NCBI RefSeq assembly: GCF_028389875.1
Contig: NC_084665.1
Coordinates: 102,157,435-102,221,434 of the forward strand
DNA length: 64,000 nt
Direction: 5' to 3'
Source: Rhea pennata
Lineage: Eukaryota; Chordata; Aves; Rheiformes; Rheidae
Within the stretch, counting starts at the first letter, position 1. Each line of letters begins with the position of its first letter. The position numbers and the translations under genes were made by a program. Under the pieces are notes generated by a model. It did no database searches and was not told the origin of the DNA. It saw only the letters and a list, made by a program, of their open reading frames with translations. Of this stretch, positions 33,901 through 46,300 are shown piece by piece.

Positions 33901-36900
33901 TCCATCCCAAATTAGCTCATTCTGCGTTTGAAACTTCAGGGTAGCTTTCAGTTGACCTTCTGCTATAGGGAGCGGAGAGGATGGAGTCTGACATCTTTTA
34001 ATGTGCATCTGGTTCTCTGTTTTAAATCTTTCTTACACAGTTCTGCAAGTCATTATTTAAGATTCTCGACACTGAGTGCTTAGTTTGATAGTTTAATTGG
34101 AAGATATGTAATTGTTCGCAGACATTACCCAGTGTGCAGCTAACCACACAGACAGAATTATACAGCATTTGGAAGCCAGTTGTGTGTTTTGCAAGTTACC
34201 TTATTCTGCTATACTATCCATTTGAAAAGACTAGCTGCTTTTTTGAGAAGTACTGAAACCCAGACTTATGATCTATCTCTGTTCTAAGACACAAATCTGT
34301 CTTTACTATATTTATATTTAAAGCAGTTAATTTGCAGAAGTAAAAAGACATGTAATTTAAAAGTGCTGTAGAGGAAACTAATTGGACTCTTAATTTTTAA
34401 AAACATGCTAATACCTCACATTCTGCACAGATGCTACAAATTTGCACACAGAATATTGTTACTAAGCAACCTCAAAAGCCAAAACAAGAAAAATGATCAC
34501 AAAAGTAATTTTAAAGACCTATCTCGCCCTCTGACTGACATAGTCTGTTCCATTCAGCTTGAGAGTTGGCATATGGCACGGTGAGATCATTATTTCTCCT
34601 TCCTTTCAGTAAATGCACTGTAAAAAATTACAAATTTATGACATGAGATTGTAGGGCCCCTCAATGGGTCTGATTCTGCCACAGCTTAAAACAGAGGGAG
34701 CTTCGCCACTGGTTTCAACAAATCAAGATCAGACTCCAACTGTACCACAACAACACAATATAGAACTATAATAAAGTACTAACATTTTATATTATCTGTC
34801 CTCTAAGTTCAGCCTTTGATAATCCTAGTTTTCCCTGGAAATCCCTGTACTGGAATAGAATTTCATCCATCTCACACAAAACTGTTTATTTCCACTTTAA
34901 CATAATGAATAGTAGTCATACATTTGTTTGGTGTTGCTTTGATTATGGATTTTTTAATTGAACTTGCTAGGACATTAAACAATGTTGGTATAAAATCCTT
35001 GGGCTAAACTCAAGCCTTAGAATTCTTGATTTTCTGTGACAAATTTATGATGGAAAATACGACCTTATTTAAGTACATTACATGCCCTGTTGTAGGTTCT
35101 AATCTTATTCCCCTGAAACAAGATTTACTAATGATTTCAGTGGATTTGGTTTCTGTCTGAGGAATGAAGTGTGAAATGCTGTTATTGCTCAAAAGACTTA
35201 CAGTGTGATCTTAGTCATTTTGTGGGAGAGTACGACTGAAAAGCGGAAATCTGCAGCTTTTGGTTAAGAACTACAGAGTGCAAATTTTCCAGAACCATCA
35301 GTATTACTGTGTTCCAAATTCAGCTGAGACTCTAGAAGAACATCAGAACATTACTGTAGACTTTCCAAGAATATAAATGCACAAAAATCATTCCACTTGT
35401 TTTCCACTAGCAGGAGTAGGATAAAACTACATGATTCTCGCTATTGATATCTGTCAGTTCACTTCCTGATTATAAATCATTATCCCTGTAACTAGCTATC
35501 AAATAACCTGAGAAACTATTCACAGTAAGGCAGTATCTTCTGGCCCTATTTACACAGATTGTCTGACTGACTTCAAAGTCTCAGGAGCCTTTGAAATCAC
35601 AGGACAACATGCAGAATTTGGTCTATACTTTATCTCACATGATAAAATCCATCTGATGGGCCCACAGGCTTCATGAAGCAATTATTTTTCCCCACACTGT
35701 CCTGCATACTGCAGTTTAGCAACCTAGAAGTTCTATGAAGTAACATCAATACCTAAATAAGACAAAGGCCTTCACAAGAACTGCGGCTTAAATTACAAAG
35801 TTGGAAAATTTTACTGGAAATGCTCCGATTTTTGAATCAAATCACCTACTTTTATTTTTAATATTAAGTGGCAGTAAAGGAATAATAGTGAATATAACAA
35901 GCAGGTATATTTAATGTATCTAGGGCTACCAAATTTCTGTTTTATCTAGCAGTTTTTCTAGGTTAAGATGTTTACACTTAGGTGTCACTGGGTGCACTAG
36001 ATATCTAAGTTTCCATTATAATCTGGGGGATACAGAAATCTATTTGGCTGCCTAAACATACATGTCTAGTGCCATCTAAGGTGTCCAGTGGTATTCTACT
36101 TGGCCTTCAGCTGCCACTCCAGAAGAGCAGGTCTGTTATCACAACAGCCACCCCTTTGTAGACATCTCAGCCTAGAGTATCTCCAGTGGTCACATGAATG
36201 AAGCCCCTAATGAATACAGTTAAAGCTACCTGGAGAGCAACTCAGCTTATTTCAAAGAATCTATGGCTCAATTTAATTACTTAAAAGTAAGTGTCTGGTG
36301 CAACCTTAGATGCCATAAATTATTGCACCTGACCTCCAACTGCCAATTCTGGTAGGAATATATCTTCCATGGGGCGTACATCCTCTTCCAGGCTCACAAG
36401 GATACTTACTAACTCCAGGCGTCTCAAATGGCACTAAATGCCTATATTTAGGGAAGTGCATTGTCCTCTGGGCTCCAATGATTGAGCTGAGTTTAAATGG
36501 GAGCTTAGATACCTCATATGCCTGCAAACCATACACACTTATCTTAATCTTCAACTAAATCCCACCCTCAGAGACAGATCCACATAAAAAGATTTTAAAT
36601 AAAGAGATACAGGAAGTTGTATCAAGTCTACATCATAGATTAGTATCTTAATTAAATAGCCATTTCACAGCTGACAGAATACTAATACCCATTCGCTTGT
36701 TGACAAACACTATGCACACTGCAACATACTGCTATACATATCAACAAAGATTAGTGTATTCATTGAATGGGATGAGATCTCAGCTACTGGAATTTGGATA
36801 GTCATATTAAAACTCCCTCCATGCAGAAGCCTAATACAACCAAATTTGTAAAAGCAGTAATTAGCCTGAGAGGAAAATCAAGTCAGCACAGAGTCCAGTA

Positions 36901-38234
36901 CCTGGCCTTCCACATTCAAATCTAGCTTGGGTACTTTAACACAGTGTATCTCTACAGCTCTAAAATTATGAAGGCTAGAGACATGACAAAAGATATTTGC
37001 TTTTTTTGTCTGACGATGTTGATGGGAAGACAACAGTGTCAGGAAAAGTATGACCACGTACAAATCTGTCCTGAGATACAAAAACTGTGCACTTGCTCAG
37101 TGCAACTGCTAAGCAGTCAAATACTATTCAAATACTATTTTCCTATAAAGCCTAATTCAAGATATATCCTGAAAATGTGTGTAAAAGGCTGAAAAAAAAT
37201 ATCAGAAGAACTTTCCATATGCAACAAATGTACTTCAAAAGCTGACTGGTTCAAACAAACCTACTGGTAACCTGGTGTGGGAATTTATAAGCAGTGACAT
37301 CTTCTTCTTTTTATATAGTGGCATAAGCTATCTAACTTTTGATAAATTGCACTGTCCCAAAGCATTAACAACAGTAAAATTCTCCCTTCAACTGTAAGAG
37401 CACAGAAGTAAAAGAACAGATGGAAAAATTCAGGCTTGTGCTCTGGTCAGTATTATATAATCTTAACTGTCTCTACTTATATGTCTTTATTGGCCGTCAT
37501 AGGCAAGGGATGACAGATTAAAAGTGATGCCTGGTTAATACTCTTAAGTCCCTTTTACTCCAAACCTCTTCTTCAATTGCTCTGTTTTTGCTCAATATTG
37601 GTAGGAGGGAATGAACTTTATGATCTTGAGTTAAAGAAATATTCTGTATTAGTAATAAAGGCTATGAGCTAGAATATGAGACATACATGTTGCTCTCTTA
37701 CTCCAGGAAATGTTACCACAACTAAGAGCACTTCTGCATGCACTTAGGAGAACTTACAGAAGGGCATCTTCCTCCCCTGTGAAGGTAACAAGTCTCAACC
37801 TTACTACAGCTATTTTTTCCCGTCTGTAAAATTAAATATCTTTTTAATGTAGACAGTTCAACCTGACTTTATAAAATAATGTAAGAGCTGAAAGACCAAT
37901 AATTCATATTTACTAAGACTCATCAATCTGAAACAAATCCTTAAGCAACTTTCAATTATATATATATATGATATTAATGAAGTGTAATTCCCTCTAGGAT
38001 GCAGGGCCACATTCAGACTGACAACTGCCACACTAAGCACTGCCAAAAATGTATGGAGAGCAAATTTCAACCAAGGACAAAGGGACATATCACTGCTGTA
38101 ATGAAAAATGCCATAGGAGCTTTAGCAGTATATTTCCATCTAGGCTCAAGATCAGCCTCTCTGTCTGCAAAGCTAATTTATGCCCACAGAACTCATGCCA
38201 GCATTTTTCCAGCAACACAATAAACTGAGTGGAC

Positions 38235-38284
38235 AATTGTATGGCTGATGCTCCATTTGAATTGTATGGCTGGTACTCCATTTG
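38235..38284. repeat. 25-bp tandem duplication
   Basis: Two adjacent copies of AATTGTATGGCTGRTRCTCC plus ATTTG, differing at two positions. Confidence 0.93.
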
Positions 38285-41230
38285 ATTTATACCTACAGTC
38301 TAATAAGCAGAGGGAATCAAAACATGCAAGTTGTGTGAGTTAATGAAATCTGCGAAACAAGGACAATTATACAGAGAGAGTAGCAGGAATCTGATTTTCC
38401 ATTGTCACCTAGAACAGCTTCAGACTGCAAAGTGTTCCAGGGATGGAAGGGTCTAGTCTGTAGCACTGTGACTATACAGTTTAATCTAGGTAAATAACAG
38501 AACTTTTACATTTTAGCTTCTCTGGTCAAAGGATTTCAAATAATAATACTTACGTAACTGATTTCAAGGATATTGCAAGAATTAACTAATGCTAACACAC
38601 CCTTCAAACATACAAAGCACTCTATGGAACCAACAATTTAATTAGTTTGGCAGGCCAGAGACTTGCAGTGACCTTACTGAATTTGGAACATACTGTTCCA
38701 CATAACGCAGACTTTTGAAACTTGATGCTTTTATCAATCTAAAAATTGTTATTCTTTCAGTCAAAGAATGTATTTTACAAGGTTTTATGAACTACCAGAA
38801 GCTCCCACAACATATTATAATACATCATGCTTAAGCTGCTAGAAAGCACACTGAGGACTGAGTAACATATGAAGTAGACTTCTCAGGGGAAAAGTCAATT
38901 TTTTCTTTGAATGAAGTTGATAATATCCAGACACTATGGTATTTTGTGTATTTAACTTTGGTTGCTTATGGGTTCCTGTTTGATTAAAAAAAACTTTTCT
39001 TTGTTAAAAAGTATTACATGATTAGAGAATCCTTCTAACCAGATAAGTAGCCATATAAGTGGAGCATTTTATTTAATTATAATTTAATTAGTAGAAACAC
39101 TAAAAGCTTATCTACGTATCAGTGAAAGGAATTGATCTTACTCTTTCACTTACTCAGCAACTCTTCTGAAATCATATCATGTATTATCTCCTAATCATAC
39201 CTTTACTTCACCAGATCTATCATGTGAGCTTTTCTTTTGGCTCACTAATGCAGGGGGTCTTATTACTGTTCAAGGAAGCCCCCAAGGCTTGAATCTGTAA
39301 GAGTAGAGGTGTCTCCTCAGGGTCACTGTGTGCCCTTGTGCTTACAGCTCAGATTTTGTGAACTCAGCACATCTTTGAAGATGTTGTTTCTCCACTAAAA
39401 TCACTTATTTTCTTTTTGCAGTTATTTTTTCTTCCTTCAGCCTAAACCATTGCATGCAGCTAAGATTTTTAGTTTCCGTTAAAAAGTTCCTGAACCTCAT
39501 TTAAATTATCAAGGAATACACACTAGTTCATAGATTGTACTCCAATTCTACTTACAGGGCAAAGATAAGGGAAGGAAGCATCTTCAGCCCATGAGGCAAC
39601 ACTGCTAAGCCTGTAATAGGTTATCAGGAGAGAGTGGGTGAAAGAATATTTTAGGTCAACGCTGACTTGCCTCTCTGCAGGAGGGCTGCTGCTGTTATAC
39701 CACATCCCTTGCTCAAGGCTTCCACTAAACTGCAGAAATTTGACATAATTTCCTGCTGCTGTCCTCATCCCTCTGCAAGTTTATAAATAGGTTAACAACT
39801 GTGAGCAGAAAAATACCTGGTGCACTGTCCTGTCCCTTTCCACTGCAAAAAACTGCTCTTTGCCTCTATCCTGAGCTTTCCCTTTTCATTCTTCTGCCCA
39901 GACACTCTTCATCATCTTCTCCCTCCTTCTTTACTCATGCAAAATGCTGCTTCCAAGCCTCCTCCTGAAAACTTCAACTATGGCTGTGACTGAGTCGCTG
40001 CTCTGCTTCTCTGTGATCCCTGTCAAAACAAGTATCTGCAGGATGTTTCCTCCCATCATCTCACACCTCTTCAAAAGTCTGGCCTCATTATGCATACTCT
40101 GGAATAGTAGCGCTACCCTTTATTTATTTCAGGGTCAAAGGCTGCTTTCTTAGTTTATAAAACTCTTCCAAGCTTGCTTCAGCCTCTCTCAACAACTTGT
40201 CTTCTCTGACCTGCCTTGCCATTCCCCATATTCTTGCCACATTTAGTCTTAAAACTTAGTTACCTTCTTTCACTTCCTCTTCTTTGAAATAGCTTCCTAT
40301 GTCTCTCCACCTCCTGGGTTCTCCTTCTGAGGTCAAATCTCAGCTGAGAGCCAACAGTTTTGTTTTAATCTTGTCTCTTCATTCCTTTTCTCTTCTCTGT
40401 TTATCATTATTAAGACTTATGGTAAGTTCCCTGAAAAAAATTCTGTAAAAAAGCTTATATTAAAAATGCTATGCATATAAAACTTCATTTCTCATTACCA
40501 TTATCTGGAAAGTCTAATCACAGATTTTTTGATCATGGAATGTTGATCACCCACAAACAATGGAGCTTGATCATTTTTAATGTGAAATAACTTTAACAAC
40601 TTTATTCACCATGGAAGTAATATTCCAGCCACACTACCGAAAAGCACAATGTCTGGCAAACACAGAGCAGTAATGAATGCTGTGCAATGCAAGGCAGCAG
40701 CTTGATGTAGAAGACTGAGACACAGTCCAGAGCGGTGGCTCTCAGACAAATTGTGCATGTCAGCGTTTCTTGCACTAAACTGCATTCTCTTGCATTTGGA
40801 AAAAAATAATCAGTTATCATGAAATTTATCATAATCTATTGACAAAATATGATCCTCACTGCAAGTCTCAGTTTAAAGTTTACAGATTTTCCCTTCTAAC
40901 AAGCAAACATTAGAGATCGCTCATCAGTCGACTTTTTTCTACACATTTATCCAAGAACAGTGTGAGGTGGACTGTGCTCCCTGTTGGTTCCCAGCAATCA
41001 ACTGTGCCATCCCTATTAAGACACATTTCCTCAGATCTCCCATGAGGAAACAGTAAATTGGTGTACCATGAAAGGTGTTGAAAAGTTTCTTGTTAACTGC
41101 AATATACTGCAGTGAAGCACTGCAGCAGCGAAGCGTGTTGCCATGATGATTGCACTGGTTTGCCTCGTGTTACAGAAAAGTAACATGAACCATTTTAAAA
41201 ATCTCCAGGTAATCTGCATTAAACCCCTCT

Positions 41231-41250
41231 TACCGCAGTGTGCTGCGGTA
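41231..41250. repeat. Short perfect hairpin, 8-bp arms
   Basis: TACCGCAG, loop TGTG, then CTGCGGTA. It sits in a stretch full of CTGCAG-like words. Confidence 0.9.
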
Positions 41251-42469
41251 TTAGGCAACATTTCAATATTGCATCCCATGACGCAACACAACCTGGCAGC
41301 ATCTGTCACTCTCCAGGTAGTGAAGGAAAGCATTTTAGCACACGCTGCAATATATCCACTTTCCATTTACAAAGTAATACGGCAGACTACTGTCTCAACA
41401 TGCTGATCTATACTATGAAGCTACACAAAATTCCTGCAGTAAAAATATCATAGGCCTAAAAGCCAACATTTCTTTTCTTTCTTTAACTATCCACCCAACC
41501 TGATAAAAAGAGAATCTTCGAATGAAAAGGGATTTCCGTAGCATTAAAGGTCCGGTATTTTGTAGTTTAACTTAAACTTGCATGTATGTTTTTATATATC
41601 CTTTTATGGCAGACATACAAAGCAGTAACATTTCAATATTATTCCAATGTTTACACAGAGATCTTCATTATTCCTATAAAGTTTCTGAAACATTCCTCTA
41701 TGTGCTTGCCTTGTCGGCACATGGAAAGAATCTGAATTTTGCCACAAATTAATGCTATTCTTTTACAATTATATAGGCAGATTGATATTGCAAAATATAT
41801 GCTGGATATATTTTCATTGTGTCATTTTCTGGGTTGTAATACCAGAGTTTTAAACTGAATTTTCAAACATCTCTGAAATAGTTTTTGAAAGTAAAGAACC
41901 AGCAAAGTAACAGCACTTAAAACATTTACATAGATAAACTCCTGTCCAGTCTGCACATTCTAGTATTTTTGTAGTATATGCGACGTACCAGCTTCTGTAA
42001 GGCAGCCTAATGAAGGGCACCGAAGCTGACATTTGCTGCAGCATGTTGCAGTTTCCTGCAGTAAGACAGTATAGATGTTATCGCTGTATAACGGATTTTG
42101 CTGCAGCAATGCGCTGCACCAGGCACCTTCTCAACGGCTTTCACGCAGAAGCGCCCCGGTGCGTAAATCCCGCACGGCCGGCAGTACACGCCGGGTGCAT
42201 TTTAACACACAAAACCGGTGCTGCTGTGCAGTACGGGCTGCTGCCCCGCGGGCAGCGGTCGCACAAACCCCAGCATCAGAAACAAGGAGCATCGCGACAC
42301 AAGGAACCTCAGCACCTCGGTGCTGTGTACCCTGCTGCCGCGCACGGTACGGCGCTCGGATCCCTCTGCAGCGCTGGAGCTTGCCCATGCCGGCAGGCCT
42401 GACCCGCGCGCGGCTGCGGAGGTTCCTCCGCACAGAAACCTCGCGGCAATGACAGAACCAGAAACAACC

Positions 42470-42508
42470 GCGGGCGGGCGGGCGGACGGGCGGACGGACG
42501 GACGGACA
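42470..42508. repeat. GGGC/GGAC tetranucleotide repeat
   Basis: Imperfect run of GGGC and GGAC units (CGGGCGGGCGGGCGGACGGG onward). Regular G-runs suggest G-quadruplex potential on the plus strand. Confidence 0.92.
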
Positions 42509-42583
42509 CGCGCCCCCTCCTCGCGCAGACCCGCTGCGCGCCCGCCCGCCCTCCCGCAGCGGCTCCGCGCGGCTCCGCGCGGC

Positions 42584-42614
42584 CAGGGCCGGGGCCGGGG
42601 CCGGGGCCGGGCGG
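42584..42614. repeat. (GGGGCC)n hexanucleotide repeat, about four units
   Basis: GGGCC followed by three GGGGCC units and GGGCGG on the plus strand, just inside BEND6 intron 1 (sense strand GGCCCC). Confidence 0.93.
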
Positions 42615-42654
42615 AGCGGTGCGGGGCTGCCCGCGGCCCCCCGCCCCCGCGTAC

Positions 42655-42690
42655 CTCGCAGCAGCCATTTTCCGCCGCAGCTCCGCCGCG
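42655..42690 (-). other. BEND6: Candidate non-coding first exon of BEND6 (3' end only)
   Basis: On the minus strand the island contains GGAAAATGGCTGCTGCGAG followed by donor GTACGC at 42654. The AAAATGGC part resembles a YY1 initiator element. Spliced to the acceptor at 30913, its ATG would open a five-codon upstream frame ending at TAG, so it would be 5' UTR. The 5' end cannot be seen. Confidence 0.4.
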
Positions 42691-42942
42691 TGATGCCGCC
42701 GCCGCCCGGCCGCGGCCCGCTGCGCACCCGGGGCAGCGCGGCTGCCAGCGGGCTCCGGCGCCCCTTCCTCCTCCTCCTTCTCCCTTCCTCCTCCTCCTCC
42801 TCTTCCTCCTCCCCCCGCCGCAGTGTCGCGCAGCGCCGCGCCGGGCGCGCAGCCATCCCCGCGCCGGTGCCATGCGGCGCTGCGCGGCGCTGCGCGGAGG
42901 GGGAAGCCCCGCCGCCGCCGCTGAGTCACGGCCTGAAGCCAG

Positions 42943-43005
42943 CTCCTCCTCCTCCTCCTCCTCCTCCTCCTCCTCCTCCTCCTCCTCCTCCTCCTCCTCC
43001 TCCTC
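42943..43005. repeat. (CTC)n triplet repeat, about 21 units
   Basis: Uninterrupted (CTC/TCC)n, followed by CTACCTCCCC-type repeats and preceded at 42766-42815 by a shorter imperfect TCC tract. Likely in or just upstream of the DST 5' UTR. Confidence 0.97.
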
Positions 43006-43185
43006 TACCTCCCCCTCTACCTCCCCCGCCCCCGCCCCCGCCCGGCTCCAGCGCCGCGGGCCGGCGGCGATGCCCGCCCCGCCACCGCCACCGCCGCCAC
43101 CGCCGCCGCCGCGGGGAGACGCTGCGCGGCCGCCCCGGCTCGCCGCAGAAACGCGCACGCACAGGGGCCCTGGCACGCCTGAGCC

Positions 43186-43366
43186 ATGATTGCCGCAGCC
43201 TTCCTGGTGCTGCTGAGACCCTACAGCATCCAGTGTGCCCTCTTCCTGCTCCTGCTCCTGCTGGGCACCATCGCCACGATCTTGTTCTTCTGCTGCTGGC
43301 ACCGCAAGCTCCAGAAAAGCAGACACCCCATCAAATCCGTCTTCTCGGGGCGCTCAAGGAGCCGAG
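43186..43366 (+). CDS. DST: DST exon 1: transmembrane anchor
   Basis: 60 codons plus one base, donor CCGAG|GTAGGG. Begins MIAAAFLVLLRPYSIQCALF, continues with a Leu-rich membrane segment to FFCCWHRK and ends FSGRSRSR. The Cys pair next to the membrane could be acylated (inference). Differs from the human isoform by only a few conservative residues. Confidence 0.97.
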
Positions 43367-46300
43367 GTAGGGGATGCCCCGCACCCCCGTGGCGGCGGGG
43401 AGGGGTGGTGGGGGGGGATGGAAGGAGGAGACCACCTCCTCCGCTGGCCGCCCCCGGCCCGGCGCGGGGGCGCACCGGGCTCCCTGCTTCCCCCGAGGCT
43501 CCAGCGAAAGCGCAAGGCGAGCCCGGGACTGCGGCAGCCGGTCCCCACCCAGCCTGCCAGCCACCCACCCCGCGGCGGAGGGGCGACCTGCCCCCCTCTC
43601 CCCGCTGGTCCTCTCCAGCGCGGCACAACTTTATGCTCAACTTCTTCCCCATGAATTAAATATCAGCGCCGGGCCGCGGCCAGAGCCGGCGCCCCGCGAG
43701 CCTCGGGGGGAGCCGCATGCAGCCTGTGTCTCTCTGCTTCCCTTCCAGATGCTGTTATGAGAACCCACCACTTTCGCTCTGAGGTAATTTATTTAGCACG
43801 CAATTTCAAGGTCAGAAGTTGTTCTCTTTACCTGAGTACAAATTGTTAAAGTCTTTCTTTTTTGTTGTTTTTTCAGTGAAACCGTGTACAAACTTTTTTT
43901 TATTATTATTATTTTGCATGAAAGACACAATGTCCTCTTTTTCTTTTCTTTCCGTTTTTAATGAAAAGTGTCGCACAAAATGTTAGCTCTCCATTCGTAT
44001 TCTCCCACCTGGCCTACTGATCTGTGCTACATCTAGAGCAATTGGTGACTTTTAAGAAGAGCTGGGCTTATTTTCCATGCCCGTCCTACCTCCGTCCAAA
44101 AGCCAGCCCCAAACCCGGTTATTGACTGCACAGTCAGTACGTGCAGCGCTGGTGCGTTTTGCGACTGCAGAGCTTGCATTTGTTTGCTCCACTGCCAGTC
44201 CTCACCTGTGTGTCACTCACGTGCTGGGAAAGTTGCCTGCTCCGCTCAAACGCTGCTGCGGAGATCCCAGAAGGATCCAGGCTTTCAAGCTTGTTAGATG
44301 CCTCATTTTATGACAGGGGAATTGAAACTCATACACACCAGCAATAAAAATATAACATAAAAAAAAGAGTCACTTCCTGGTGAGTCTGAATGAGGAGCAT
44401 AATTGCTGGAATAGGAGAAATAATATTTATTTTAACAGCTACTATTTTTCCATGCTGCACTGGAGGGCTCCTGTCTAGCTAAATCTCTTGCCAGGTTTCT
44501 GACTACTGATTTAAGGCATGTCTTGCCTACTCTTCTGGAAGCCTTTAGAGAGTTTTGCAGAAAAATGATCTTCTTTTAATCGCTCACATTTTTTTGTTAC
44601 CTTGTGGTAGGGATCATGGGCAATGTTTTCGAAAGCGTGCATGTGACACGTTTTTGTGACGTGGTTCATTTTGGAAATTAGATTTTAAGCTCCTAAATAT
44701 TTTGAAATTTGCATCAAAAGAAGATCACCTAAAGAATGTAGTTAATGGGAGAGGCCTATCTTTAGACCTTAAAAAGTCTCTTTTTGTTGCTTTCATGATT
44801 AAACAATTATTGCTGTTGTAAAGCAAACAAACACATCCCACTGTAAGTCAAAAAATGTGGATGATTTAGTTCCAACTATATAATGTTTTCGGTTTCCATG
44901 TAAAATTCTCTAAGTGTGGAGCTTGGATAGAAATTGCTTAATGTGTTATACTCTGTTGAAATCTGTATAGTTTTGCATGATGACTCTTACTTAGTCATTC
45001 TGCAAACTTCTCTTTTATTTTTTATTAATCCAGCATGTGGTTATTTGTATATCACCCAATTAAAAATAGACATATTTAAAATATTTCCTAGCAGTTTCCA
45101 TTTACTGAGGCATATTAGAATAAAACAAGAAAAACTGTTATATTCTCTTATAATTTTCTAAGTTTTGTTGAGATAGAGTAATACTATAGCTAATGCTCTG
45201 AACTGCCCACTTAAGAAACTGGTGGAGCTGTTTTCCTCCAAGTGATGCAGGCTTTCGATTTGTAAGAGAAAATGATGACTCATTTGACATCATAAAATTT
45301 TCATTTCACAATATTTTTTCACGAAAAAACTTCTTTTAATGACTCTAACAGAATTGATTAGTAAATTATGGGTATACTCTCATGAAAATATTAGCAGCAT
45401 CATTTGAAACAGAATTTGGCATTCTTTTCAATATCAGCGCAAACTATTATTCCCTTCTAACTCCAATAATATTTTATGAAAGCAAAGTCTGACATATCAA
45501 AATATGGGCTTTACATGGTCTTTTTCCCAAAAGTGAGCATCACATCTCAACTCCAAGTTTTATAGTACAAGGTCCAGCTGCTAGCTTCTACTATGCTTAA
45601 TTGTTTTTCAGGCACAATTTTAAACGGTATTTCTTAATGATAATAAAAGATAATGAAAACAGATCCATCATAAATAGCAGCGGGTTGGTAATTCATATCC
45701 TGAGAGCTGGCTTCAAATATGACTTGCATCACACATGAACATGCAGGTGGTCTAGAGGCAGTACACAGAGAATTATAATTGCCGTTATCTACAGAGCCGT
45801 TGGCAATTTCTGCATGATTGGCTGCCTGCCAGGAAAGCCTTATATTTGGAAAGATAGATGTGTAGCCAATTTATGTTGAAGTTCTTTGCCAGAGCCATAG
45901 CTCTCACCATGCATGCCAATATTGTCCTTGTCTCCAGTGAGAGCTATTAATCCCTTCCTTTCCTTAGTACTGAAGAACTAACCCCACTTAAAAAAAAAAA
46001 AAAAGACCTTTTATTCTAAAGTAATTCTAATCATACATCTGATGAATTACAAAAGAACAAATACTAAACTTGAAAAAAGGATCCTTATAAGGATGCCCTG
46101 TTTTGAGTATTATATACCACTGTTGAATTTAATCCACAAATATTTGGTCCACTTTTGTGCATCTTGATTTTGAATGTCTCTGCAAAGCATCTGTCTCATT
46201 ACTATACTGCAAGAATCTATGCAGATATTCCTTATTGTCTGAACAAACTTAAAGAGTTGACCCCCTGCCTCAAAAGGAGGTAAATTTGCATGATTTGTTG

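Larger units (their letters stand above)
30914..42652 (-). other. BEND6 intron 1 (about 11.7 kb)
   Basis: AT-rich DNA between the candidate first exon in the CpG island and the ATG exon. It holds a 25-bp tandem duplication at 38235-38284, a pyrimidine-rich block at 39.8-40.4 kb and a cluster of CTGCAG-like words at 41.09-42.13 kb. 34.65-34.74 and 35.9-36.5 kb look like worn interspersed repeats but cannot be named. No coding exon recognised. Confidence 0.7.
42120..43720. promoter_or_regulatory. CpG island: divergent BEND6/DST promoter
   Basis: About 1.6 kb of very GC- and CpG-rich DNA covering the start of DST (plus) and a candidate first exon of BEND6 (minus, ending 42655). First-exon signals of the two genes lie about 530 bp apart, facing away from each other. 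A TGAGTCA site (42922-42928, in the context GCTGAGTCACGGC) resembles an AP-1/NRF2-MAF element. Several GC-rich simple repeats lie between. The very long open frames here are composition artefacts. Confidence 0.8.

Noticed and set aside
42131-43659. Very long overlapping open frames in all six frames (up to 374 codons)
   Set aside because: They arise from GC-rich, stop-poor CpG-island sequence and triplet repeats (poly-E, poly-S, poly-P, poly-G). Only the DST exon at 43186-43366 matches a known protein and has a proper splice donor.
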